DNA from: JAYRZB01 sp041916675
Lineage (GTDB): Bacteria; Pseudomonadota; Alphaproteobacteria; Rhizobiales; Devosiaceae
Length of the DNA: 64,000 nucleotides
Assembly (NCBI GenBank): GCA_041916675.1
Contig: JAYRZB010000002.1
Location: 310,001-374,000, forward strand
Reading direction: 5' to 3'
Shown: one piece after another, positions 44,277-53,418 of the stretch
Numbering within the stretch: the stretch's first letter is position 1
How the letters are laid out: every line of letters begins with the position of its first letter
Position numbers and translations under genes: made by a program
The notes under the pieces: model-generated
The model's database searches: none
What the model saw: the letters and a program-made list of their open reading frames with translations, nothing else
What the model was told of the DNA's origin: nothing

Positions 44277-46084
44277 TGGCTGCACTCAACGACGAGACGC
44301 CCGGCAAGGCCGCCCCGACAACGCCCACCCCGCTGTCGGCGGCTTCGGCGCGTTTCGTCAAATACGGGGTCCGGCCCGCCATTCTCCTGATCAGGGGCAT
44401 CCGGCGTTTCCTCGCCTACACCATTTTTTCAAGCCTTCTGCGCCGCATCGTCTTTCTCAACCTGGTGGCGCTGGCGGTGCTGGTGGTCGGCATTCTCTAT
44501 CTCAACCAGTGGCGCGCCGGGCTGATCGATGCCCGCGTGCAATCGCTGCGCGTGCAGGGCGAAATCATCGCTGCTGCCGTCGCCGCCTCAGCCACGGTCA
44601 ATTCCGATGTCATCTCGATCAACCCCGACCGCCTGCTGGAACTCCAGACCGGCGATGCCGTCTCGCCGCTGAGCTTTTTCGATCCGGCGCTGGAGTTTCC
44701 CATCAATCCCGAAAAGGTTGCCCCGCTGCTGCGCAACCTCGTCACCCCCACCCGCACAAGGGCGCGGATCTATGATCAGGTCGGCTTCCTGATCCTGGAC
44801 AGCGCCAACATCTATGCCCGTGGCGAAGTCCTGCGCCAGCTCACCCGCGGCGAGCCGACCACCGGCTTTTTCCTTTTCGATTGGTGGAACACGCTGATGT
44901 CCTGGGTGCCGGGCGACGATTTTCCGCTCTATCAGGAATATGGCGCTGACGAGGGCAAACGCTATCCCGAGGTCTCCGCCGCCCTCACCGGGGCCGCCGC
45001 CGATATCGTGCGGGTTGATGCCCAGCACCAGCTGGTGGTGTCGGTTGCCGTGCCGGTCCAGCGCCTGCGCACCACGGTTGGCGTCCTGCTGCTTTCCACC
45101 TTGCCCGGCGACATCGATGCCATTGTCAGCCAGGAGCGCTGGGGCATCCTGCGCATCTCCATGGTGGCGGCCATGGTCACCATTGTGCTCTCGTTCCTGC
45201 TGGCCAATACCATCGCCGGCCCCATGCGCCGCCTCGCCGCCGCTGCCGAGCGGGTGCAGACCTCCATGTCCACCCGCGCCGAGATCCCCGACTATACCGA
45301 CCGCGTCGACGAGATCGGCCACCTCTCGCGCGCCCTGCGCTCCATGACCTCGGCGCTCTATAATCGCATCGAGGCCATCGAGCGCTTTGCCGCCGATGTC
45401 GCCCACGAGCTCAAGAACCCCCTGACCTCGCTGCGCTCTGCGGTCGAAACCCTGCCTTTGGCCAAACGGCCCGAAGACCGCGAGCGCCTCAATGCCATCA
45501 TCCAGCACGATGTGCGCCGGCTCGATCGGCTGATTTCGGATATCTCGAACGCCTCAAGGCTCGATGCCGAACTGGCCCGCGAAAGCGCCACCCGCATCGA
45601 TATTGTTCAACTTGCCGATGCCATGGTCTCGATCCAGAAGGATATTGCCTCGACCCGCAATGTGTCGGTGGTGCTCGATCGTCCGGCCAGGGGCGCGCCG
45701 CTCATGGTTGTGGGGCATGACAGCCGCCTGGCCCAGGTCTTTTCCAACCTCATCGACAATGCGGTTTCCTTCTCCCCCGAGGGCGGCACGGTGCGGGTGG
45801 GCATTGCAGCCGATGAGGACAATGTCATCATCACCGTCATCGACGAGGGGCGCGGCATCAATGGCGATACCGCCAGGATCTTCCAACGTTTCTATACCGA
45901 CCGTCCAGATGGCGAGAGCTTTGGCGATCATTCCGGCCTTGGCCTGTCGATCTCGCGCCAGATCGTGGATGCCCATAAGGGCACCATCTTTGCCGCTAAC
46001 CGCACCGACCGTTCGGGCGCGATCTTTACCGTCACCCTGCCGCGCGCTGCCAATGTGCGGCCCGCGCCCAAAGCCCGCAAGTGA
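44276..46084 (+). CDS. chvG: ChvG-type sensor histidine kinase
   Basis: A 602-residue inner-membrane kinase from GTG 44276. Two hydrophobic segments (IVFLNLVALAVLVVGILYLN and about 305-325) bound a large periplasmic sensor domain. HAMP follows, then the H-box FAADVAHELKNPLTSLRSA (catalytic His), an N-box FSNLIDNAVSFSPEGG and G-boxes DEGRGINGDTA and GLGLSISRQ. It phosphorylates ChvI. hprK overlaps its 3' end by 4 bases, linking the pair to PTS regulation. Confidence 0.93.
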   Translation: MAALNDETPGKAAPTTPTPLSAASARFVKYGVRPAILLIRGIRRFLAYTIFSSLLRRIVFLNLVALAVLVVGILYLNQWRAGLIDARVQSLRVQGEIIAAAVAASATVNSDVISINPDRLLELQTGDAVSPLSFFDPALEFPINPEKVAPLLRNLVTPTRTRARIYDQVGFLILDSANIYARGEVLRQLTRGEPTTGFFLFDWWNTLMSWVPGDDFPLYQEYGADEGKRYPEVSAALTGAAADIVRVDAQHQLVVSVAVPVQRLRTTVGVLLLSTLPGDIDAIVSQERWGILRISMVAAMVTIVLSFLLANTIAGPMRRLAAAAERVQTSMSTRAEIPDYTDRVDEIGHLSRALRSMTSALYNRIEAIERFAADVAHELKNPLTSLRSAVETLPLAKRPEDRERLNAIIQHDVRRLDRLISDISNASRLDAELARESATRIDIVQLADAMVSIQKDIASTRNVSVVLDRPARGAPLMVVGHDSRLAQVFSNLIDNAVSFSPEGGTVRVGIAADEDNVIITVIDEGRGINGDTARIFQRFYTDRPDGESFGDHSGLGLSISRQIVDAHKGTIFAANRTDRSGAIFTVTLPRAANVRPAPKARK

Positions 46085-46530
46085 CCGGACCTTTCAACAT
46101 CCATGCCACCGGCCTGGTGCTGGAGGGTAGGGGCGTCGTGCTGCGCGGCCCCTCGGGTGCCGGCAAGTCGCTGCTTGCGCTCTCGCTGATCGATTTTGCC
46201 GCGGGCCTTGGTGTCACCGCCCAACTGGTCGGCGATGATCGGCTCGATATTTCGATTGCTGAGGGCCGTCTGGTCATGCGTCCGCCGGTTCGGCTGGCTG
46301 GCCTTATCGAATTGCGCGGACGCGGTATCGTCAACCGCCCATTCGCCCCCGAGGTCCCGGTCGATCTGGTTGCCGACCTTGTCCCCGATCTGCCCCGCAT
46401 GCCGGAAGATGCCGAATTGCGCACCACGCTCTGCGGCATTTCCGTTGCCCGCTGCCTGCTGCCCGTCACCGGCAATGGCCTGTTGGCCCACCAGGTCCTG
46501 CTGATTCGTCAGGCGCTGGCCGCCAATTAA
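46081..46530 (+). CDS. hprK: HPr kinase/phosphatase, short alphaproteobacterial form
   Basis: A 149-residue protein corresponding to the catalytic C-terminal domain of HprK. The P-loop is LRGPSGAGKSLLALS, followed by LVGDDRLDISIAEG and LRGRGIVNRPFAPE (signature region). The N-terminal domain of Gram-positive HprK is absent, which is usual in alphaproteobacteria. It phosphorylates HPr on Ser. GTG 46081 overlaps chvG. Target HPr is encoded two genes downstream. Confidence 0.92.
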   Translation: MTGPFNIHATGLVLEGRGVVLRGPSGAGKSLLALSLIDFAAGLGVTAQLVGDDRLDISIAEGRLVMRPPVRLAGLIELRGRGIVNRPFAPEVPVDLVADLVPDLPRMPEDAELRTTLCGISVARCLLPVTGNGLLAHQVLLIRQALAAN

Positions 46531-46636
46531 TCCCCACATGTTCGTGCCGTGGCAAATTAGCACTTGAAACGCCTGCGCTTCGGGGCAAGACTCCGCCCCC
46601 ATGCCGGGTTGGGCATGCTCGCGTGGGGAAAGTTGC

Positions 46637-47035
46637 ATGATTGGTCTTGTCCTGGTGACGCACGGTGCGCTCGCCATTGAGTTCAAGTCGGCGCTTGTGC
46701 ATGTGGTCGGACCCCAGGAGCAGTGCGAAACCATCTGCATCGGCCCCGATGACGATATGGAGGGCCGCCGCGACGATATCCTGGCCAGTGTCGATGCCGC
46801 CAATTCCGGGCAGGGTGTCATCATCCTCACCGATATGTTCGGGGGCACGCCGTCAAACCTGGCCATTTCCGTCATGCAGAACCGCGAGGTCGAGGTGATC
46901 GCCGGGGTCAACCTGCCCATGCTGGTCAAGCTGGCGCGCGTGCGCGGCGATCTCGAAATGAAGGAGGCGGCCAAGGTCGCAGCCGAGGCGGGCCGTAAGT
47001 ATATCAACGTAGCCAATGACATGCTTGGCAATTAG
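46637..47035 (+). CDS. PTS EIIA component, mannose-family (regulatory)
   Basis: A 132-residue EIIA-Man-type protein from ATG 46637. The phosphorylated His lies in LVTHGALAIEF near residue 9. LTDMFGGTPSNLAISVMQ is the family signature. With HprK and HPr but no EIIB or EIIC nearby it belongs to the regulatory PTS of alphaproteobacteria, which signals rather than transports. The gene is separated from hprK by 106 bases and from HPr by 21. Confidence 0.92.
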   Translation: MIGLVLVTHGALAIEFKSALVHVVGPQEQCETICIGPDDDMEGRRDDILASVDAANSGQGVIILTDMFGGTPSNLAISVMQNREVEVIAGVNLPMLVKLARVRGDLEMKEAAKVAAEAGRKYINVANDMLGN

Positions 47036-47056
47036 GGCCGATCCGGGAACACGGCG

Positions 47057-47371
47057 ATGAACTCAGCGGCAAATCCGGGCCGGGCCCTCGCCCAGCAGCT
47101 CACCATCATCAACCGCAAGGGCCTGCATGCACGCGCCTCGGCCCGCTTTGTGCGCACCGCCGAGTGCTTTGATGCCGAAGTCCAGGTCATGCGCGATGGC
47201 GTCACCGTCAACGGCAATTCCATCATGGGTCTGATGATGCTCGGCGCCGGTCCGGGCTCAACCATTCTGGTCCAGGCCACCGGCAGGCAGGCGCGCGAAG
47301 CGCTCGACGCCATCACCGCACTGGTCAACAACGGTTTTGACGAAGACAGCGAAGGGGCCGTCGCCGACTAG
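47057..47371 (+). CDS. HPr family phosphocarrier
   Basis: A 104-residue HPr/NPr-like protein. The active His is in NRKGLHARASARFVRTA, and the Ser site for HprK in NGNSIMGLMMLG. Length includes a short acidic tail. It receives phosphate from PEP via EI and passes it to the EIIA encoded just upstream; phosphorylation of its Ser by HprK tunes this. Confidence 0.93.
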   Translation: MNSAANPGRALAQQLTIINRKGLHARASARFVRTAECFDAEVQVMRDGVTVNGNSIMGLMMLGAGPGSTILVQATGRQAREALDAITALVNNGFDEDSEGAVAD

Positions 47372-47433
47372 GAACCCGCCACCATGTTTCCGCTTTTTGT
47401 CTCTATGCGCACCGGCAACCGGAGAAGCGGACC

Positions 47434-47937
47434 ATGCGGGCTCTGATCAGCACCATCGGCGGGCTGGCCCTGGGCATCATGCTCAGCCAGTTTCCCGAAT
47501 ACGCCCAGCAATATACCCAGCGCCTGGGCGGTGCCGTCGATGAATTGCGCGCCATCACCGAGGAGTTCGACCGCGAGGCCGCGCGGGCCGGGCTCACCCG
47601 GCAGGCAGCGCTTTTGCGCTATCAGGCCGTTCCCGATGATTTTGTCGCCGGGCGGGGACAGGCTATGGGCACGCTCTTTGTCCGCTACGATCAGCTTGCC
47701 GCAACGCTCGCCGAGGTCCGCAATGCCGATCCGCTCAAACGCCTCACCCTGATGCCGGCCTTTCTCGATACCGAGATCGGGGCCAAGACCCTTGCCGATT
47801 TCAAACCGGCCGTACCGGTCACCATCGAGGGGCTGGCCTATGCCGGGGCAGGGTTGCTGCTGGGCTACAGCGCACTTTCGGCCCTGCTCACTTTTGTCAG
47901 CCTGCCGTTCCGCCGCCGCTATCCGCGCCGGATATAA
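47434..47937 (+). CDS. DUF2937 membrane protein
   Basis: A 167-residue membrane protein with an N-terminal hydrophobic segment (LISTIGGLALGIMLSQF) and a C-terminal one (GLAYAGAGLLLGYSALSALL), separated by an extramembrane helical domain (about 25-130) with FPEYAQQYTQRLGGAVDELR. This matches DUF2937, a family of unknown function. The basic C-terminus (PFRRRYPRRI) is cytosolic. It lies between HPr and ahcY without overlap. Confidence 0.82.
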   Translation: MRALISTIGGLALGIMLSQFPEYAQQYTQRLGGAVDELRAITEEFDREAARAGLTRQAALLRYQAVPDDFVAGRGQAMGTLFVRYDQLAATLAEVRNADPLKRLTLMPAFLDTEIGAKTLADFKPAVPVTIEGLAYAGAGLLLGYSALSALLTFVSLPFRRRYPRRI

Positions 47938-48014
47938 AGTTTTCTTTATATCATTGTTGAACACTTAAGCGGCCGCGTCTATAAGGCAGAAAACCATTTC
48001 GTCCGGAGTTTCCC

Positions 48015-49418
48015 ATGGCCGCCGCCAAGACCGACTATGCCGTCAAAGACATCAGCCTTGCCGAATATGGCCGCAAGGAAATCGGCATGGCCGAAATCGA
48101 AATGCCCGGCCTGATGGCGATCCGCGCCGAATATGCCAAGGCCCAGCCGCTCAAGGGCGCCCGCATTGCCGGCTCGCTGCACATGACCATCCAGACCGCC
48201 GTGCTCATCGAAACCCTGGCCGCGCTCGGGGCCGATGTGCGCTGGGTCTCGTGCAATATCTTTTCCACTCAGGATCATGCCGCCGCCGCCATTGCCGCCG
48301 CCGGCATCCCGGTCTTTGCCCACAAGGGCGAAACGCTCGAGGAATACTGGGCCTTCACCGATCGCATGATGGAATGGGGCGATGGCGGCACGCCCAACAT
48401 GATCCTCGACGATGGCGGCGATGCCACCATGCTCGTCCTGATCGGCGCCAAGGCCGAGACCGATCCATCGGTCATCGCCAGGCCGACCAATGAGGAAGAG
48501 GAAATCTTCTTTGCCACCATCAGGAAGCGTCTGGCCACGCACCCGAATTTCTATTCCACCATCAAGGCCAATATCCGTGGCGTTTCCGAAGAAACCACCA
48601 CCGGCGTCATGCGGCTCTATCAGCTCCATGCCAAGGGCGAACTGCCCTTCCCCGCCATCAACGTCAATGACTCGGTCACCAAGTCCAAGTTCGACAACAA
48701 GTATGGCACCCGCGAAAGCCTCGTGGATGCCATCCGCCGCGGCACCGATGTGATGCTGGCCGGCAAGGTCGCTATCGTCTGCGGTTATGGCGATGTGGGC
48801 AAGGGTTCCGCCGAAAGTCTGCGCGGCGCCGGCGCCCGCGTCCTGGTCACCGAGGTCGACCCGATCTGCGCCCTGCAGGCCGCCATGGATGGCTATGAAG
48901 TGGTTACCCTCGAAGACGCCGCCGAGCGCGCCGATATCGTGGTCACCGCCACCGGCAACAAGGATATCGTCACCATCGACGATGTCCGGCGCTTCAAGGA
49001 CATGGCCATCGTCTGCAACATCGGCCACTTCGATAATGAAATCCAGGTTGCGGCCCTGCGCAACTTCAAGTGGACCAATATCAAGCCGCAGGTCGATCTG
49101 GTCGAACTCCCCTCCGGCAAGCGCATCGTGCTGCTCTCCGAAGGGCGGCTGGTCAACCTCGGCAATGCCACCGGGCACCCGAGCTTTGTGATGTCGGCCT
49201 CGTTCTCCAACCAGACCCTGGCCCAGATCGAATTGTGGACCAATGGCAAGACCATTCCGGTCGGCGTCCACGTCCTGCCCAAGCACCTCGATGAGAAGGT
49301 TGCTGAACTGCACCTGGCCAAGCTGGGCGCCAAGCTGACCAAGCTCACCAAGGCCCAGGCCGACTATATCGGCGTGCCGCAGGAAGGGCCGTTCAAGTCC
49401 GGCCAGTACCGCTACTAG
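48015..49418 (+). CDS. ahcY: Adenosylhomocysteinase
   Basis: A 467-residue NAD-dependent enzyme that hydrolyses S-adenosylhomocysteine to homocysteine and adenosine. Substrate region SCNIFSTQDHAAAAI, catalytic FDNKYGTRESLVD (Lys just upstream in VTKSKFDNK), NAD motif VCGYGDVGKGSAES and the C-terminal FKSGQYRY are all present. The 77-base leader shows no recognisable SAH riboswitch. A strong terminator follows. Confidence 0.97.
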   Translation: MAAAKTDYAVKDISLAEYGRKEIGMAEIEMPGLMAIRAEYAKAQPLKGARIAGSLHMTIQTAVLIETLAALGADVRWVSCNIFSTQDHAAAAIAAAGIPVFAHKGETLEEYWAFTDRMMEWGDGGTPNMILDDGGDATMLVLIGAKAETDPSVIARPTNEEEEIFFATIRKRLATHPNFYSTIKANIRGVSEETTTGVMRLYQLHAKGELPFPAINVNDSVTKSKFDNKYGTRESLVDAIRRGTDVMLAGKVAIVCGYGDVGKGSAESLRGAGARVLVTEVDPICALQAAMDGYEVVTLEDAAERADIVVTATGNKDIVTIDDVRRFKDMAIVCNIGHFDNEIQVAALRNFKWTNIKPQVDLVELPSGKRIVLLSEGRLVNLGNATGHPSFVMSASFSNQTLAQIELWTNGKTIPVGVHVLPKHLDEKVAELHLAKLGAKLTKLTKAQADYIGVPQEGPFKSGQYRY

Positions 49419-49443
49419 CATTTCCCCAGGTGGAGATTCCGAG

Positions 49444-49475
49444 AGGCCCCTTTGCTGTGCGAAGGGGCCTTTTCT
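49444..49475 (+). terminator. Rho-independent terminator of ahcY
   Basis: Stem AGGCCCCTT/AAGGGGCCT with loop TGCTGTGCG and a following TTTCT tract, 26 bases downstream of the ahcY stop. Confidence 0.88.
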
Positions 49476-49765
49476 ATACCGGGCGTTAACCTTTGGTCCG
49501 AACCGGGAACAAATCAGTCCCTGCGTTGGGTCAAGAGGGCAAATACGGCTTATGCCCGCTCTCCACAGCCAAAAAGGCCCTTCTACGCGATTCTCTGGGT
49601 CGGTATGTTGAAGTGATTCGGGGGTCGGCGGACTTCAATCCCCCGGTTGGGGCCTTAAGGAATCGTTTCTTGCGGTTAGGATTCCGGGAAAGCCACAATT
49701 TTTTGTGTGCTGCGTATTTCGCCTGTCGGGCGGATTTGTAGGCGAGATCAGACAAGGGGCACTGC
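49476..49765. other. divL upstream region
   Basis: A 290-base stretch without a convincing gene; small frames on both strands lack coding bias. It contains a TTAACC half-site at 49485-49490 and a GGTTAGG motif near 49675, possibly weak CtrA sites, and is likely the divL promoter. Confidence 0.45.
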
Positions 49766-52216
49766 ATGCAGCCGGATCACTTCCGGAGACGTTTCGGATT
49801 CGCGGTCCTGTGTGCCGCCCCGACAACGCTTCTCTGCGCTGCACCTGCTCTTGCCGCCGGGGTCACCAATGCCACCATGACCGGAGCCGCCCCACTGGCC
49901 ATTGCGCTGGGGGCCGGGGCCTTTGCCGTGCTCGCCATGGTTGTGCTGCGCTCCATGTCGCGCGACGGCCGCGCCGCCAGTGCCAAGGCGACCGAACAGG
50001 TCGCAGGGCTCCGGGCTCTCGTCGATGAATACGAGGCCCTGCTCTCGGGCAGTCGTGAGCTCACCCTGATCTGGACGGAGAACCGCACCACCCCCAAGCT
50101 CATGGGCCCCGCCTCCGCCGTTATGCCCTCCGGCATCGGCCCCGATCAGGTGCTTGAGTTCTCGCGCTGGCTGGCCGGCGGCGAAGACCAGCGCCTGGCT
50201 GAAGCGCTCGGTCTGCTGCGCAGCGACGGCCACGGGTTCGAGCTCAGCCTGCGCGCCATCGATGGTCGCACTGTTCGCGCGTCAGGCTGGGTCATCGGCG
50301 GCGGTGCTGCCATGCGCCTGCGCCCGGCTTTCGAGCAGCCAGAACCGCTGGTGCCGTCTTCGGGGCTGGTTGCCGATCTGGCCAGCGCCCGCGGCATTCT
50401 CTCGCTTCTGTCCAAGCCCGCCTTTGTACGCGATGGCAACAATACCCTGATCTACGCCAACCAGGCCTATCTCGATCTGGCGACAACTCTGGGCAAGCCT
50501 GGCACGGAACAGAACCCGCCTGAACTGATCGATGCGCCCATCCTCAAGCGCCACTTCACGCTCCTCGCCCAATCCAACAAGCCGGTCACCCTCACCTGCA
50601 CGCTGGGGCAGGCCGGGGCCTTCGACCTGGTGGAATTTCCCGTGGCTGGTGGCAAGGCGGGCTATCTGCGCGCCCGCTCGGTCGCCCCGCCGCTGGCCAG
50701 CGACGTTAATCACCTTTCGGGCGTCATGAGTGTCCTCTCAACGCCCGTCGCCGTCTTTGATGCCAGCCGCGAGCTGATCCAGTTCAACCCCGCCTATGCC
50801 AGGCTCTGGGGCCTCGACCCGCAGTGGCTGCGTACCGGCCCCGATGAACGTGCCATCCTTGACCGGCTGCGCACAGATGGCAGACTGCCCGCCGAGCCCG
50901 ATTATCAGGCTTGGCGCGCCCGCCACCTGACCTCCTACCAGTTGACGGCCCCGCGCGAGAGCGAGCCCTGGCATCTGCCCGATGGTCGCACCGTGCAGGT
51001 GATCGCCGCTCCCGCCGGGCCCGCCGGTGGCGTGGTCTATGTGTTTGAAGACCTGACCGCCCGCCTCAAGCTCGAAAGCCTGAACAAGGCGCTCTGGAAC
51101 GTGCAGCGCGAAACCCTCAACGCCCTCTCCGAAGGCGTGGCCGTGTTCGGCACCAATGGCCGGCTGACGCTGTCGAACCCGCGCCTGTCGGTGCTCTGGA
51201 AGCTGCCGATGAACGAGCTGGGCCAGAGCCCGCATATCGACCAGATTGCCGAGGCCTGCGCCCGGGCCATGCCCGAGGACGGGGCCAGCATCTGGCGCGA
51301 CCTCAAGCGCGGCATCATCGATCTCAACCCCGATCGCTCCGATGCCCAGGGCCGCATCGCCCGCGCCGATGGGCGTCTGCTCGACTATGCCGTGGTCCGC
51401 CTGCCCGATGGGCAGACCATGATGACCTTCCTCGATGTTACCGAAAGCGCCAACTATTCCCGCGTGCTCAAGGAGCGTAATGACGCCCTGATCACCGCCG
51501 ACCGGCTCAAGGACGCCTTCGTGCAGAACGTGTCCTACGAGTTGCGCTCACCCCTCACCAACATCATCGGCTTTGCCGATCTATTGGCCTCGCCCGATGT
51601 CGGTCCGCTCAACGAGCGCCAGCGCGCCTATACCGATTATATCCGCGCCTCCAGCGTCACCCTGGGCGTCTTGATCGACAATATCCTCGACCTGGCCACC
51701 GTCGATGCCGGCATTGCCGAACTGCGCCCCGAGCCGCAGGATATCCATGCCCTGATCGACAAGGCCCGCGCCGGGCTGGCGGCGACGTTCCCCGAGATCA
51801 ACGGCGAGCAGACCCTGAACCTGGTTGTCGATGTGCCGCAGAATCTGCCCACCTTCGTGGCCGATGGCACGCGCATCGTCCAGGTGCTCTACAACCTGCT
51901 TTCCAACGCGGCCCGCTTCTCCGATCCGGGTGGCATCATCCGCCTCTCGGTGCTCACCCGCGGCGAGCGCCTGCTGTTTGTCGTCGAGGACGAAGGCTCG
52001 GGCATGAGCGAGGAAATGAAGGCGGCCATGCTCGATCGCGGCGATGCCGGAGCCATTGCCGGGCGCCAGCGCGGTGCCGGTCTCGGCCTTGCCATCGTGC
52101 GCACGTTCGTCAATCTGCACGGCGGCACCATCAGCGTCGAAAAGCGCCAGCCGCGCGGCACCCGTGTCACCGTCAACCTGCCGCGCGATGTCTCGCTGGC
52201 CGGCGTTGCCGAATAG
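49766..52216 (+). CDS. divL: DivL-type cell-cycle sensor pseudokinase
   Basis: An 816-residue protein: N-terminal membrane segment (LAIALGAGAFAVLAMVVL), tandem PAS domains (about 200-570), then a kinase module. The H-box reads NVSYELRSPLTNIIGFADLL: Tyr591 replaces the catalytic His, the hallmark of Caulobacter DivL. N- and G-boxes are intact (LLSNAARFSDPGG; DEGSGMSEE; GLGLAIVRTF). DivL binds DivK and CckA to regulate CtrA phosphorylation. The adjacency to tsaE supports orthology. ATGC follows a GGGGCAC leader. Confidence 0.92.
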   Translation: MQPDHFRRRFGFAVLCAAPTTLLCAAPALAAGVTNATMTGAAPLAIALGAGAFAVLAMVVLRSMSRDGRAASAKATEQVAGLRALVDEYEALLSGSRELTLIWTENRTTPKLMGPASAVMPSGIGPDQVLEFSRWLAGGEDQRLAEALGLLRSDGHGFELSLRAIDGRTVRASGWVIGGGAAMRLRPAFEQPEPLVPSSGLVADLASARGILSLLSKPAFVRDGNNTLIYANQAYLDLATTLGKPGTEQNPPELIDAPILKRHFTLLAQSNKPVTLTCTLGQAGAFDLVEFPVAGGKAGYLRARSVAPPLASDVNHLSGVMSVLSTPVAVFDASRELIQFNPAYARLWGLDPQWLRTGPDERAILDRLRTDGRLPAEPDYQAWRARHLTSYQLTAPRESEPWHLPDGRTVQVIAAPAGPAGGVVYVFEDLTARLKLESLNKALWNVQRETLNALSEGVAVFGTNGRLTLSNPRLSVLWKLPMNELGQSPHIDQIAEACARAMPEDGASIWRDLKRGIIDLNPDRSDAQGRIARADGRLLDYAVVRLPDGQTMMTFLDVTESANYSRVLKERNDALITADRLKDAFVQNVSYELRSPLTNIIGFADLLASPDVGPLNERQRAYTDYIRASSVTLGVLIDNILDLATVDAGIAELRPEPQDIHALIDKARAGLAATFPEINGEQTLNLVVDVPQNLPTFVADGTRIVQVLYNLLSNAARFSDPGGIIRLSVLTRGERLLFVVEDEGSGMSEEMKAAMLDRGDAGAIAGRQRGAGLGLAIVRTFVNLHGGTISVEKRQPRGTRVTVNLPRDVSLAGVAE

Positions 52217-52219
52217 GCC

Positions 52220-52648
52220 ATGGTCTTCCTCGCAGACGATGCAGCAACCCTGGCCTTTGGGCAGAACCTCGCCCGCCAGCTTGTTCCCGGCGATCTGATC
52301 ACCCTGACCGGGGATCTGGGGGCCGGCAAAACCGCGCTCGCCCGGGCCATCATCCGCAGCCTTTGCAATGATCCCGCGCTTGACGTGCCCTCGCCAAGCT
52401 TTGCGCTGGTTCAACCCTACCAGACCCCGGGCGGTCCGGTGCTGCATGCCGATCTCTATCGGCTCGGCGACGAGCGCGAGGCCGACGAACTTGGCCTGCT
52501 CGATGACCCTGCCGCCATCGTCCTCGTGGAATGGCCCGATCGCGCGCCGTCTCTGGCCGCCGCGGCCTCGATTGCCATTGTCCTGACCATTCCCAGGGGC
52601 GGGCAGGGCCGCGAACTGGCGATCACAGCCAATCGCCCGCTGTCCTGA
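52220..52648 (+). CDS. tsaE: TsaE, ATPase of the t6A tRNA-modification complex
   Basis: A 142-residue stand-alone TsaE. Walker A is TGDLGAGKTALARAI, then SPSFALVQPY and HADLYRLGDEREADELGLLD. It supports TsaB/TsaD in adding threonylcarbamoyl to tRNA A37. In many Rhizobiales this protein is fused to a phosphotransferase; here it stops at ANRPLS with no such domain, and murU begins 41 bases later. Confidence 0.93.
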   Translation: MVFLADDAATLAFGQNLARQLVPGDLITLTGDLGAGKTALARAIIRSLCNDPALDVPSPSFALVQPYQTPGGPVLHADLYRLGDEREADELGLLDDPAAIVLVEWPDRAPSLAAAASIAIVLTIPRGGQGRELAITANRPLS

Positions 52649-52689
52649 GCGCACTGGACACACCCTGGCCCGCAAGGTCAAATCCGGCC

Positions 52690-53418
52690 ATGAGCACCCC
52701 CGCCCGATTCCCCAGTCATGCCATGCTGCTTGCTGCCGGTCTCGGCACGCGCCTCAAACCAATCACCGACACCACGCCCAAGCCACTGGTCGAGGTGGCT
52801 GGCAAGGCGCTGATCGACCGCGCCGTCGATGCGGCCTGGGGCGAGGGCATCATGGCCTTTGCCGTCAACACCCACCATCTGGCAGCCCAGGTCGAACAGC
52901 ACCTGCGGCGGCTCGAGCGCCTGCGCCCCGGCGCCCGCTTTGCCATTTCTCACGAGCCCGAACGGCTCGAAACTGGCGGCGGCCTGCGTCAGGCCCTGCC
53001 TTTGCTCGAGGGCGATCCGGTTCTGGTGATCAACACCGATGCCTTCTATCAGCCCGGAGATGACCGACCGATCGCCCGCATGGCCACCTGCTTTGCCGAG
53101 CGTCCCGCCGATATCGTCCTGCTCTGCGCCCATCCCCGCCGTGCCACTGGCTTTTCCCGCAGCCACGATTTTTGCCTCGCTCCCGATGGCCGCATCACCA
53201 ATGATGAAGGGGCACCGGTGATCTATGCCGGGGTGGCGCTGGTTTCTCGCGCCGCCATCCTGGCCCTGCCCACGGGCGCTGTGTCCCTCAATGTGGCGTT
53301 CGAAACGGCGCGCGAGGCCGGGCGGCTCTACGGCACCGCTCTTGCTGGCGACTGGTTTCATGTCGGCGACGCAGATGGTCTTGCGGCCGCCGAGGCCCGG
53401 TTGGGAGCGCACCGCTGA
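52690..53418 (+). CDS. murU: MurU-like nucleotidyltransferase
   Basis: A 242-residue nucleotidyltransferase from ATG 52690. The signature LAAGLGTRLKPITDTTPKPL and VINTDAFYQPGDDRPIARM (metal-binding Asp) are clear. MurU makes UDP-MurNAc from MurNAc-1-phosphate in peptidoglycan recycling, usually beside AmgK, which is missing here. Other sugar-phosphate substrates are possible. Its stop overlaps the addB start. Confidence 0.82.
   Translation: MSTPARFPSHAMLLAAGLGTRLKPITDTTPKPLVEVAGKALIDRAVDAAWGEGIMAFAVNTHHLAAQVEQHLRRLERLRPGARFAISHEPERLETGGGLRQALPLLEGDPVLVINTDAFYQPGDDRPIARMATCFAERPADIVLLCAHPRRATGFSRSHDFCLAPDGRITNDEGAPVIYAGVALVSRAAILALPTGAVSLNVAFETAREAGRLYGTALAGDWFHVGDADGLAAAEARLGAHR

Noticed and set aside
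47938..48014. Possible SAH or SAM riboswitch before ahcY
   Set aside because: The leader is only 77 bases and shows neither the conserved SAH core nor a SAM-II pseudoknot that I can find.
47979..49421. 480-codon minus-strand frame opposite ahcY
   Set aside because: Antisense shadow of a fully conserved adenosylhomocysteinase; Gly/Asp/His-rich composition is typical of such shadows.
49493..49767. Small frames on both strands upstream of divL
   Set aside because: Overlapping, no coding bias, no start signals; the stretch is better read as the divL promoter region.
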